NCBI GenBank assembly: GCA_017999835.1
Contig: JAGNLA010000004.1
Location: forward strand, 62,001 to 126,000
Source: Caldisericia bacterium
GTDB lineage: Bacteria; Caldisericota; Caldisericia; JAAYUI01
Length of the DNA stretch: 64,000 bases
Reading direction: 5' to 3'
The position numbers and the translations under genes were made by a program. Positions within the stretch are counted from its first letter, which is position 1. Each line of letters starts with the position of its first letter. Of this stretch, positions 18,792 through 26,150 are shown in pieces. The notes beneath the pieces were generated by a model. It was not told the origin of the DNA, ran no database searches, and was given only the letters and a program-made list of their open reading frames with translations.

Positions 18792-19164
18792 CATCGTCAC
18801 TAATGAGCATCTCAATAAGAACATCGACACAGACCATACTTTTGAAAAATCCTACCATCCTTGGCACTGTTATTGCAGATATTGCAATTGCTATCCATGA
18901 TATGATCATATCAAAATAAACCAATGTCTACCCAGGTTTCACAAGCTCAAAATGACAAGCGGCACATGCAAAACCAACAGGAAAACAAACGCATACCTTT
19001 GCCAAGATTAACAATGGCAACAAAAAAACTTCATTTTTAATTGCTTTCACCTTCTGCATAACAGTTTGACCAGCCAATATCGGAATAATATTACGATGAT
19101 TTAACTTTGGCTGATTCTTGTGTTAACTTTGTCAATAGCTTATTGAGAATTTTTCCTATTTGAG
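18792..19164 (+). other. Intergenic region with a 16-bp palindrome and a doubtful 38-codon ORF
   Basis: No supported gene lies between the propeller gene and the tRNA promoter. A perfect palindrome, TGATATGATCATATCA, lies at 18898-18913. Eleven bases further on, ATG 18924 opens a 38-codon, Gln- and Lys-rich frame (MSTQVSQAQNDKRH...) ending at 19040. It has no ribosome-binding site and is probably chance or a remnant. No terminator was recognised after 18791. Confidence 0.5.
18898..18913. repeat. Perfect 16-bp palindrome TGATATGATCATATCA
   Basis: The sequence equals its own reverse complement over 16 bases. The half-site TGATATG/CATATCA recurs as an inverted pair (CATATCAT...ATGATATG) at 22422-22445 in another AT-rich spacer. 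This could be a regulator binding site, but no protein is implied. Confidence 0.5.
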
Positions 19165-19192
19165 TTGACATATCAAAGAGATTCATTAGAAT
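19165..19192 (+). promoter_or_regulatory. Promoter of the tRNA-Val / hppA / pfkA unit
   Basis: TTGACA (19165-19170), 16-bp spacer, TAGAAT (19187-19192). The predicted start near 19199 is about eight bases before the mature tRNA 5' end. The extended -35 (TTTGAGTTGACA) is identical to that of the decarboxylase promoter at 26115. Confidence 0.65.
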
Positions 19193-19206
19193 TCAATTGT
19201 CTAAAT

Positions 19207-19281
19207 GGGCTGGTAGTTCAGCGGTAGAACGCTTCCCTCACACGGAAGAAGTCACAGGTTCGAATCCTGTCCAGCCCACCA
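19207..19281 (+). tRNA. tRNA-Val (anticodon CAC)
   Basis: A full cloverleaf can be drawn: acceptor GGGCTGG/CCAGCCC, D stem GTTC/GAAC, anticodon stem CTTCC/GGAAG with loop CTCACAC (anticodon CAC, reads GTG), and T stem ACAGG/CCTGT with loop TTCGAAT. The discriminator is A, and the CCA end is encoded in the genome (19279-19281). The hppA start codon lies 21 bp downstream with no terminator between, so the tRNA is probably cut out of the leader of the hppA-pfkA transcript. Confidence 0.97.
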
Positions 19282-19302
19282 TCAGGCAATTGAGAGGTAA
19301 AG

Positions 19303-21306
19303 ATGTTTGACTGGTTGTTTGCAGTTCCAATTATTGGTCTTTCAGGTTTGTTGCTTGCATTGTTGCTTTCATTTGGCATCCGCTCAAGTGACCCTGGAAC
19401 TCCCAAAATGGTCAAGATTTCAATGGCAATCAGGCAAGGCGCCTATGCATTCCTGTTCAAGGAATACCAATACATGGCCTTTGCAATCGTTCCTTTTACG
19501 GCCTTGATCATCTGGATCACCGGCTGGTACAGTGCAGCAGCTTTTGCCTGTGGTGCCATATTTTCGATTCTTGCCGGGTTTTTTGGCATGAACGTCGCCA
19601 CACTGGCAAACACGCGCACGGCACAGGCAGCTGCCTCAAAAGGCGTTGGAAAAGCCCTTGAGATTGCTTTTTCAGGCGGCTCGGTCATGGGACTGGTTGT
19701 CTCATCTTTTGGTGTAATTGGTATTTCAACAATCTACCTCGTTTTTGAACCCATCATGCCACCGGCAACCGTCACCGGCATGATGGTCGGATTCTCGGTT
19801 GGCGCTTCGTTTGTTGCCCTCTTTGCCAGAGTCGGTGGAGGAATATTTACCAAAGCTGCTGATGTTGGAGCTGACCTGGTTGGCAAAGTCGAAGCCAATA
19901 TCCCTGAAGACGATCCAAGGAATCCTGCTGTCATAGCCGACAACGTCGGTGACAATGTGGGTGACATTGCAGGCATGGGTGCAGATTTGTATGAATCCTA
20001 TGTGGGCGCCATCGTTTCAGCAATAGTCATTTCCGTTGTGGGCGACGTTTTTGATCCTGTAAAAATCAAACTCATCCTTTTTGTAATAGGTTCAGGCCTA
20101 CTTTCTTCAATTATCGGCATAATATCTGCAAAAATCATTGCTTCAATCGGCAAGGTCAAACCAGCCTTCGGTCTTCAGCTCGGAACCATTATCTCCACGG
20201 TGCTGTGCCTTGGATTCTCACTTTTCATATCGCTTTACACAATGGGATCACTAGGTGCATTCTATGCAATTGCAAGCGGTCTTCTTGCTGGCGTGCTCAT
20301 TGGCATTGTCACAACCTATTACACCTCGGCAAAGCCTGTCAAATACATAGCAGACCAGAGTACAGGCGGACCAGCCACAAACATAATCGCTGGCATGGGT
20401 GTTGGTTATGAATCCTCAGTTTTCTCGATCATTTTCATTGCAGCTGCCCTTTATGCTGCCTACACGCTTGGCGGTATGGGTATGTTTGGTACTGCCCTTG
20501 CGGGTGTGGGTATGTTGGCAACACTTGCCACCACGCTTGCTGTCGATGCTTACGGCCCGATAGCCGACAATGCTGGTGGCATTGCCCAGATGAGCGGACT
20601 CCCGCCAGAAGTCAGGGAAATAACAGACAGTCTTGATTCTCTTGGCAACACAACAGCAGCCATGGGCAAGGGTGTCGCCATCGGTTCAGCTGCCATAACA
20701 GCTCTTGCGCTGTTCTCAGCATACACTCACGCAGCAAAACTAACTAGCATTGACCTCCTCAACATAAACGTTTTGGCTGGAGCTTTTATCGGCATAGCTA
20801 TGCCGGTTTTGTTCTCAGCATTGACACTCAAGGCTGTCGGATTGACAGCAAACCTCGTTGTTGCTGAAGTCAGGCGTCAATTCAAAGAGATAACAGGCAT
20901 TCTCAAAAATGAGGCTGATCCTGATTATCGCAAAATCGTTTCAATTACCACCAACGGTGGTTTGAAAAAAATGATTCTCCCAGCCATCCTGATGGTGGCA
21001 ATTCCGTTCATTGTGTATTATACTTTTGGTGCGCAAGGCGTAGGTGGCATGCTTGCAGGCGCAACCCTGATGGGCGTAATTCTTGCCATATTCATGGCAA
21101 ACTCAGGTGGCGCCTGGGACAATGCCAAGAAGCTCATTGAAAGCGGATACAAGGGTGGAAAGGGAACATCGGTGCATCATGCAACTGTTGTCGGAGACAC
21201 AGTCGGAGACCCTCTTAAAGACACCACCGGGCCGTCAATCAACATTCTCATCAAACTGATGGCTGTTATTTCGCTGTTGTTTATCCCATTTCTTATTGGT
21301 AAGTAA
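19303..21306 (+). CDS. hppA: Membrane-bound ion-translocating pyrophosphatase (K+-dependent type)
   Basis: The 667-residue integral membrane protein (about 15-16 helices) hydrolyses pyrophosphate and pumps H+ and/or Na+. The PPi site is intact: DVGADLVGKVEANIPEDDPR, then VIADNVGDNVGDIAGMGADL and, near the end, GDTVGDPLKDTTGPS. The segment GNTTAAMGKGVAIGSAAITA has Ala where K+-independent enzymes carry Lys, which marks the K+-dependent class that includes the Na+ pumps. The Na+/H+ choice was not resolved. GAGAGG at 19292-19297 supports the start. It lies between tRNA-Val and pfkA (11-bp gap), consistent with a PPi/ion-gradient energy module. Confidence 0.96.
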   Translation: MFDWLFAVPIIGLSGLLLALLLSFGIRSSDPGTPKMVKISMAIRQGAYAFLFKEYQYMAFAIVPFTALIIWITGWYSAAAFACGAIFSILAGFFGMNVATLANTRTAQAAASKGVGKALEIAFSGGSVMGLVVSSFGVIGISTIYLVFEPIMPPATVTGMMVGFSVGASFVALFARVGGGIFTKAADVGADLVGKVEANIPEDDPRNPAVIADNVGDNVGDIAGMGADLYESYVGAIVSAIVISVVGDVFDPVKIKLILFVIGSGLLSSIIGIISAKIIASIGKVKPAFGLQLGTIISTVLCLGFSLFISLYTMGSLGAFYAIASGLLAGVLIGIVTTYYTSAKPVKYIADQSTGGPATNIIAGMGVGYESSVFSIIFIAAALYAAYTLGGMGMFGTALAGVGMLATLATTLAVDAYGPIADNAGGIAQMSGLPPEVREITDSLDSLGNTTAAMGKGVAIGSAAITALALFSAYTHAAKLTSIDLLNINVLAGAFIGIAMPVLFSALTLKAVGLTANLVVAEVRRQFKEITGILKNEADPDYRKIVSITTNGGLKKMILPAILMVAIPFIVYYTFGAQGVGGMLAGATLMGVILAIFMANSGGAWDNAKKLIESGYKGGKGTSVHHATVVGDTVGDPLKDTTGPSINILIKLMAVISLLFIPFLIGK

Positions 21307-21317
21307 AGGAGGAAAAT

Positions 21318-22313
21318 ATGAGAAGAATCGGAGTCGTTACATCTGGATCAGACTGTCCTGGATTGAATGCTGCCATTAGAGCTGTCGCACGAAAAGGTTT
21401 TGACCTTGGCTACGAAGTAATCGGTGTAAAAAACGGTTGGGATGGATTAATAAACGACGAAGTGTTTGTAATGAACAAGTCACACGTCTCAGGAATCATT
21501 TATCTTGGTGGTTCCATACTTGGTTCCTCCAAAACTGATCCATTTGCTTCAGAAAAGGGTTTCGAGACTTTCCAGAAGAATTTCAAGAAAAACCAGCTCA
21601 CAGCGTGCGTTGTTATCGGTGGTTTCACGTCACTACGAATCGCTTCAAGGCTCAACGATGCTGGCTACGCAACCGTTGGCATCCCGGCAACCATTGACAA
21701 TGACGTTGGCGGAACCGATTCAACCATTGGTTTTGACACGGCTGCAAACTTTGTTTCAGACTCACTGGACAGACTCCACGTAACAGCCATGTCGCACCAC
21801 AGGGTCATGGTCGTTGAGGTCATGGGTGGCGGAGCAGGCTGGATCGCCTTGATGGGTGGAATCGCTGGAGGAGCAGATTATATCATCACACCCGAGTTCA
21901 AGCCCCACATCGACGACATCGCAAGGCACCTTGAATTCAGAAAAAGTGAAGGCAAAAACTTCTCCATAATCGTTGTCACCGACTCATCCGTCATTGACGG
22001 GTTCAATGTAGGAGACTGCCCAAAAACAGGCATCGGCGCTTATCTTTCAAACGAAATTGAAAAACGCACCGGCATAGAAACCAGATACACCGTCCTTGGC
22101 CATCTCCAGCGTGGCGGAACACCGACGCTGATGGACAGAACGTTGGCCATGAGATTTGGTTACGAAGCTGTCGAACTTCTCCGTCGCGGTGAGGTCGGCA
22201 AGATGGTAGGCATGAAGGGTGGCCTGGTCGTACCAGTGGATATGGATCAGGTAACCCGTGAACGCAGGAAACCAGACCCAAAACTGTTTGACATAGCCAA
22301 GCTGTTCTATTGA
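21318..22313 (+). CDS. pfkA: 6-phosphofructokinase family protein with an altered phosphoryl-donor site
   Basis: At 331 residues it has normal PfkA length. The fructose-6-phosphate and catalytic parts are kept: PATIDNDVGGTDSTIGF with Asp127/Asp129, and LGHLQRGGTPTLMDRTLA near 250. The phosphoryl-donor side differs from the E. coli enzyme as remembered: TSGGD is TSGSD, IGGDGS is IGGFTS (Phe at 103 in place of the Mg-binding Asp), and MGR is MGG (Gly171). At the position that separates donors (124) it has Ala, neither the Gly of ATP enzymes nor the Lys of PPi enzymes. Family membership is sure; activity and donor are not. AGGAGG precedes the start (21308-21313), 11 bp after hppA, and a terminator follows. 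Confidence 0.88.
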   Translation: MRRIGVVTSGSDCPGLNAAIRAVARKGFDLGYEVIGVKNGWDGLINDEVFVMNKSHVSGIIYLGGSILGSSKTDPFASEKGFETFQKNFKKNQLTACVVIGGFTSLRIASRLNDAGYATVGIPATIDNDVGGTDSTIGFDTAANFVSDSLDRLHVTAMSHHRVMVVEVMGGGAGWIALMGGIAGGADYIITPEFKPHIDDIARHLEFRKSEGKNFSIIVVTDSSVIDGFNVGDCPKTGIGAYLSNEIEKRTGIETRYTVLGHLQRGGTPTLMDRTLAMRFGYEAVELLRRGEVGKMVGMKGGLVVPVDMDQVTRERRKPDPKLFDIAKLFY

Positions 22314-22330
22314 TAAACGTCTAAAACACT

Positions 22331-22360
22331 AAAACACCCACTATAAGTGGGTGTTTTTTA
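22331..22360 (+). terminator. Rho-independent terminator after pfkA
   Basis: Stem ACACCCACT (22334-22342), loop ATA, AGTGGGTGT (22346-22354), then a T run to 22359. It ends the tRNA-Val/hppA/pfkA unit. Left-side A residues could extend pairing with the T run, so it may also work in the other direction for the 22471-22998 gene. Confidence 0.9.
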
Positions 22361-22470
22361 TTATATATCATCTATAATCAGTTTATATGCCATTTTAATA
22401 TCTATTTTTATGTTACAATATCATATCATTACTTTTTATGATATGTATTGCTATTTTGATATTTATAATA

Positions 22471-22998
22471 CTATTTAATCTCTGTACTTGGTCTTATTAA
22501 ATCATAGATGAGCCATTCATTATTTTTGCATATTACTATATAGTTAGCTATGCTTTCATAGTTTTTAAGCACATTTTTGTCTAGCATGGAGATGGTAAAC
22601 CTCACGGTGGCAAACCTTTCACCTGTCTCGTTTTTGGTCGACAAGCTCAAACCTTTTATCGTTACTGAAGTATACTGATTTTCATTCAATGCCTTCTGTA
22701 TGCGATCCTTGAAAGCTTCAACACTGCCAATCTCTTTTGATAAAGGGGAGTTTGGCTCTATGTATTCCCATGCCCTTTCGGCTTCACCAGTCATGAAGTA
22801 ATCAAAATAACTCATAATCGTCTGGCTGGCAGGATGATTTGCAGGACCTAGCTCGCTAATCGTTCTATCGATCACGGACTGTTTTTCTCCGGAATCAATC
22901 ATCGCATAGACGTCATTCCAGGATTTCTCGGACTTGGTTGTTCCGTTGCCACAAGAGACAAGCATAATCGCTATTATCACTGTCCAGATTTTCTTCAT
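22471..22998 (-). CDS. Small lipoprotein with NTF2-like (DUF4878-type) domain
   Basis: ATG 22998 gives MKKIWTVIIAIMLVSCGNG, a clear lipoprotein signal with lipobox Leu-Val-Ser-Cys. An in-frame start at 23034 would add a non-signal extension and lies inside the promoter. The mature part of about 155 residues (ASQTIMSYFDYFMTGEAERA ... FATVRFTISMLDKN ... WLIYDLIRP) has the helix-then-curved-sheet pattern of NTF2-like export-associated domains. Ligand unknown. The promoter at 23006-23034 predicts a leaderless transcript. It is divergent from the 23051 gene, with overlapping promoters. Confidence 0.75.
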   Translation of the reverse strand: MKKIWTVIIAIMLVSCGNGTTKSEKSWNDVYAMIDSGEKQSVIDRTISELGPANHPASQTIMSYFDYFMTGEAERAWEYIEPNSPLSKEIGSVEAFKDRIQKALNENQYTSVTIKGLSLSTKNETGERFATVRFTISMLDKNVLKNYESIANYIVICKNNEWLIYDLIRPSTEIK

Positions 22999-23005
22999 AC
23001 AGGAA

Positions 23006-23034
23006 ATCTTATCCACTTGACCCACAGCGCACAA
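23006..23034 (-). promoter_or_regulatory. Promoter of the NTF2-like lipoprotein gene
   Basis: Minus strand: TTGTGC (23029-23034), 17-bp spacer, TAAGAT (23006-23011), then seven bases to ATG 22998. It overlaps the opposing promoter of the 23051 gene, so the two may compete for RNA polymerase. Confidence 0.45.
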
Positions 23035-23044
23035 GCCGTATCAT
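23017..23044 (+). promoter_or_regulatory. Promoter of the SurA-N-like lipoprotein gene
   Basis: TTGACC (23017-23022), 16-bp spacer, TATCAT (23039-23044), then six bases to ATG 23051, with no ribosome-binding site. The transcript start would coincide with the start codon. Confidence 0.55.
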
Positions 23045-23050
23045 CAAACC

Positions 23051-23932
23051 ATGAAAAAAACGATATTGCTTGCTTGCGTGTTATTCATCTCCTGCAGTGG
23101 TTCTATGGCAAACGTCAAGGATGGCCCAGTGGAAATTTCCATACCCTCTGGTTGGAGCAGCGGCACTGCCGGCGACTCCGGCTCAGCAATCTGGCTAAAG
23201 CTTTATAGCAAAACACGCGGCAACTCTATGGAATCAGTCATGGCCAACCTTGAGCAGACACTTGGTAACCCCGCAAGGTACACAAACAGCGATGGCTCAA
23301 TAGGCTATTCCGGCAGTTTTTACCTTCCTTTTCCGGAGATTTACGCCAAAACCGACAGTATGACGATAACGTGCAGGGACTTGTTCATCGAACGTGAAAG
23401 GATATCTCTGACAGATTCATCTACAAACTTTGACCCACTGGAAGTGGCGAAGTTAAACGCCAGGGAGACGGCTCTTGTTTACGATCAAGCTGTGAAGCTT
23501 GAACTGCTGCCAACAGACGAGCAAGTAAAGACAGACATGGAACTCAGTTACAACCAGGCGATAAAAGTGAAACAGACAAAAGAGGGCTTCCTGGCCAACT
23601 GGGGTATAACCGAAAAAGAATTCGAAAACATAATAAAGCAGAAGCTAGCCTATGAAGCTGTTATTAAAAGCGTTACTGTTTCCGCAAAATCAGAATCAGA
23701 CTTCGTAAAGATGGCCACTGCCTATAAAAACAATCTGCTTTCCACCGGCAAGGTTGAACTGAAAGAAATCGTTCCGGCAAAAGTAAAGGCAATGGTCAAG
23801 GATTCTGGTGACAACATAATTGTTACGCTAGGTTTTGGAACGAATTACAACCTTTCGGCCATCACAAATTCAATAAAAGTCACAGGTGACTACATCGATG
23901 GTCAAACATTCCTTTACGGTCTGTCAGACTAA
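23051..23932 (+). CDS. Exported (probable lipoprotein) with SurA-N-like helical domain but no PPIase domain
   Basis: The 293-residue protein starts with an export signal (MKKTILLACVLFISCSGSMA). Phe-Ile-Ser-Cys is an imperfect lipobox, so lipidation is likely but not certain. Residues about 130-220 (ARETALVYDQAVKLELLPTD...GITEKEFENIIKQKLAYEAV) match the pattern of the SurA N-terminal chaperone domain. The parvulin-type isomerase domain that normally follows is missing, which suggests a substrate-holding or structural role. The 3' end overlaps the converging methyltransferase gene by nine bases. Confidence 0.7.
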   Translation: MKKTILLACVLFISCSGSMANVKDGPVEISIPSGWSSGTAGDSGSAIWLKLYSKTRGNSMESVMANLEQTLGNPARYTNSDGSIGYSGSFYLPFPEIYAKTDSMTITCRDLFIERERISLTDSSTNFDPLEVAKLNARETALVYDQAVKLELLPTDEQVKTDMELSYNQAIKVKQTKEGFLANWGITEKEFENIIKQKLAYEAVIKSVTVSAKSESDFVKMATAYKNNLLSTGKVELKEIVPAKVKAMVKDSGDNIIVTLGFGTNYNLSAITNSIKVTGDYIDGQTFLYGLSD

Positions 23933-24553
23933 ACTGACAGATTGACCGATATTGTTTGGATCAACCCTGTGTCCTTCTGGCATTTTTCTGGCCATAATCC
24001 TGTCCACGCAGAAAAGATCGTCACCCGAACCTTTGTAGAGTTCCTGGGTTGTCCAGCAGATGTCACAGGTGTGGTAATAACCCATCAATTCGCCTGACTT
24101 GAAGAAATGACTGGCTTCAGGTGTTGGGTTGCTGCCAATGAAGTGCTTGTCAACAAACACCGAAACAGCAATGAACCCGAAGGGTTTTGTCCGTTCAAGG
24201 AGTTTGCCAAAGACTTCGTCTCTTTGTGTGTCTGGAATCCTGTTCATCATCCCGACGCTCAGGATGACATCGTAAGGACCGCCTATGTCTATCGAGTCGA
24301 GGTCTCCTGCCAGAGCCGTTATTTTGCGGCCTTCATCCTTTGCCCATTTTTTCAGGGTTTCAACAGAATCGTTGTCAGGATCGATCGCCACTACTTCGAA
24401 TCCCTGTCCGGCAAGGAATTTTGCGTTTCTGCCATCACCAATTCCGTAAATAAGGAATTTCTGGTTCTCAACTTCAGAGATGAATTCCCAGAGCTTCAGG
24501 CAAGTCGTTGATGGGGCTGAACCCCATATCATGGTGTGCATTTTCGAGCTCAT
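23924..24553 (-). CDS. Class I SAM-dependent methyltransferase
   Basis: In this 209-residue Rossmann methyltransferase, motif I is FLIYGIGDGRNAKFLAGQGF, motif II ends in the acidic VVAIDPD, and a post-II Asp lies in ALAGDLDSID. The layout is TehB/Methyltransf-like, but the substrate is not predictable. The C-terminal third has Cys and His residues (YYHTCDICW...FCVDR) that could bind metal. It is convergent with the preceding lipoprotein gene, overlapping by nine bases. A promoter at 24563-24591 puts the start codon two or three bases from the predicted transcript start. Confidence 0.78.
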   Translation of the reverse strand: MSSKMHTMIWGSAPSTTCLKLWEFISEVENQKFLIYGIGDGRNAKFLAGQGFEVVAIDPDNDSVETLKKWAKDEGRKITALAGDLDSIDIGGPYDVILSVGMMNRIPDTQRDEVFGKLLERTKPFGFIAVSVFVDKHFIGSNPTPEASHFFKSGELMGYYHTCDICWTTQELYKGSGDDLFCVDRIMARKMPEGHRVDPNNIGQSVSLV

Positions 24554-24562
24554 TTGAAAATA

Positions 24563-24591
24563 GAGATAACCTATTTAATTCTCTCGGTCAA
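24563..24591 (-). promoter_or_regulatory. Promoter of the methyltransferase gene
   Basis: Minus strand: TTGACC (24586-24591), 17-bp spacer, TATCTC (24563-24568), then nine bases to ATG 24553, with no ribosome-binding site. The -35 lies inside the 3' end of the radical SAM gene. Confidence 0.45.
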
Positions 24592-25376
24592 CTGCCTGTA
24601 TGGAAATAGAATTCTTCAAGATTTAAACCAATCTTTTTCGAAGTCTCGAAAGCTTCGAGTTTTGCCTGCTCCCAATAGTATGGATCCTTTGCTTTTTTCT
24701 TTAATGATTCGAAATTAGACCCAGCCCTGGCTATGCTCGACGACAAACCTTTCAGGGTGCTGCTGTAAAGGTTGATTGCCTCAACTGAGAAACTGTCTAC
24801 AGTTCCACAAAATTTCTCAAGTATAGCCTCAAGGTTTGTTATGCCTGGCAGAAATGGCGACACAAACAGCCACGTTTTTGCGCCTGCCTCTTTCATCAAT
24901 TTCAGCGTCTTTGCCCGTTCTTCAATACTAGCTGTTCCGACCTCAAAACATTCCCTGATCCTGTCGTCATGGTAGGAGGCTGACATGCCAAACGTGAACG
25001 ACTTGAATGATGGCACAAGATCAGCGTCCCTTGCTGCAAGCGACGATTTTGTCAGCACCGATACATGGCATCCGCACTCAGCCAAAATTCTCAGGCACCC
25101 ACGAGTGATGCCAAATTCTTTTTCTACTGGTTGATAGCAATCGGTTACTGACGAGAAAAGAATCTTTTTACCAAAAGCTTTTTTAGACTCGCCTTGCAGC
25201 ACATCTGGCAGGTTTATTTTAGGTTCAACAAAGCAACCCCACTGGTGTTCGGATTTGTGGAATTTGAGCATGAACCTTGCATAGCAGAAAGAACAAGCGT
25301 GAGTACAACCAAAATAAGGATTGACAACATAATCAAAACCGCCTATCCCACTCTTTTGTAGAGCGGATTTTGCTAT
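24588..25376 (-). CDS. Radical SAM protein (SPL/Rv2578c-like) with apparent ATA start
   Basis: The frame contains DYVVNPYFGCTHACSFCYAR, whose CX3CX2C binds the radical SAM [4Fe-4S] cluster. The body follows the family pattern of spore-photoproduct-lyase-like proteins (VLTKSSLAARDADL, FGMSASYHDDRI, FVSPFLPGITNLEAIL). The first ATG in frame (25271) lies after the cysteines and would remove the cluster. No ATG, GTG or TTG exists between the upstream in-frame stop and the motif. ATA at 25376-25374 overlaps the TAG of the preceding gene as ATAG and gives the usual N-terminus (AKSALQKSGIGGFDYVVNPY), 262 residues in all. The reaction is unknown. Identity is strong; the start is inferred. Confidence 0.8.
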   Translation of the reverse strand: MAKSALQKSGIGGFDYVVNPYFGCTHACSFCYARFMLKFHKSEHQWGCFVEPKINLPDVLQGESKKAFGKKILFSSVTDCYQPVEKEFGITRGCLRILAECGCHVSVLTKSSLAARDADLVPSFKSFTFGMSASYHDDRIRECFEVGTASIEERAKTLKLMKEAGAKTWLFVSPFLPGITNLEAILEKFCGTVDSFSVEAINLYSSTLKGLSSSIARAGSNFESLKKKAKDPYYWEQAKLEAFETSKKIGLNLEEFYFHTGS

Positions 25377-25963
25377 TCTGGCATTGATTTCGATCGAATC
25401 ACTCTTTCCCTGACCTTGGCAGCTGCATCTGGAAACTTTTCATACTTGACTGTTTTCCAGGTGCAAGCAACGAATAGAATCAACATTCCTGCAAAAATCG
25501 AAAGGTTGACGTAGTCATCAAACTTGAGCCACACGACATAAGCACAAATCAGTGTCAGCAGGCCTGTTGCAATGGCAGCCATCATCCAGAGAGCCTTTGG
25601 ATACATGTGGAATTCAAACGCTCTTGCCATAAGCACTTTAGCGCCATTAAGGGCTTGCTCGAATGATATGTTTTCAGGCAACGTGTACTCAAAAGTTGTT
25701 TCATCAAAGCTCCCGCCCAGGTTGCTGATATACTTGTTTATAACATCGGGTATCTTTGACGGTCTCTTTTTTTCCTTGATCTGCCCAATAATGTTTGTTG
25801 TATAGACCGGTTTGTCAGCTGTCCCCATCTGATCTTTAAGTCTTTCAACAAGGAGCTTTGTTGTGTCTTTTGCCCACTTGTTTACTTTGCCATGGTCGGC
25901 ATCCCTGATAGCCAACTCGCCCTTGTATGCAAGCGTTAAATACTCTGCAACGTCTTGTCTCAT
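25373..25963 (-). CDS. Membrane protein of unknown function
   Basis: The 196-residue protein has a charged N-terminal region of about 125 residues (rich in Lys, no signal peptide). Two transmembrane segments follow (about 123-142 ALWMMAAIATGLLTLICAYV and 150-168 LSIFAGMLILFVA), then a short basic tail. No family was recognised. Its stop TAG overlaps the putative ATA start of the radical SAM gene, so the two are coupled. TATCAT lies six bases before ATG 25963, predicting a leaderless mRNA. Confidence 0.65.
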   Translation of the reverse strand: MRQDVAEYLTLAYKGELAIRDADHGKVNKWAKDTTKLLVERLKDQMGTADKPVYTTNIIGQIKEKKRPSKIPDVINKYISNLGGSFDETTFEYTLPENISFEQALNGAKVLMARAFEFHMYPKALWMMAAIATGLLTLICAYVVWLKFDDYVNLSIFAGMLILFVACTWKTVKYEKFPDAAAKVRERVIRSKSMPE

Positions 25964-25969
25964 GGATAC

Positions 25970-25998
25970 ATGATAACCTCAAACCGCTCTTTTATCCA
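25970..25998 (-). promoter_or_regulatory. Possible promoter of the membrane protein / radical SAM unit
   Basis: Minus strand: TGGATA (25993-25998, 4 of 6 matches to TTGACA), 17-bp spacer, TATCAT (25970-25975), six bases to ATG 25963. The -10 box and its distance to the start repeat those of the 23051 gene. Confidence 0.4.
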
Positions 25999-26114
25999 GT
26001 CTTGATACCACTCATCAGCCGTATCTGCAGTTTAAATTTTAATTATGCAAGGTTTTGTCAAGCATAAGGCCAGCTTGGCCATCAGAAGAGTTCTCTTTTA
26101 TTGTAACCTTTGAG

Positions 26115-26143
26115 TTGACAGCCACAAAATGTGGGTTTACTTT
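26115..26143 (+). promoter_or_regulatory. Promoter of the Na+ decarboxylase operon
   Basis: TTGACA (26115-26120), 17-bp spacer, TACTTT (26138-26143), seven bases to GTG 26151, with no ribosome-binding site. It shares the extended TTTGAGTTGACA -35 with the tRNA-Val/hppA promoter. Confidence 0.5.
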
Positions 26144-26150
26144 AGTCTTT

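Noticed and set aside
19218-19415. Minus-strand 65-codon frame ending in a GGLDRIRTC-type sequence
   Set aside because: It is antisense to the tRNA-Val gene and hppA start. This peptide pattern is a well-known false gene from tRNA complements.
22422-22445. Hairpin CATATCAT...ATGATATG downstream of the 22471-22998 gene as a terminator
   Set aside because: No T run follows on the minus strand and the stem is pure A/T-rich; the pfkA terminator beyond it is a better candidate for both directions.
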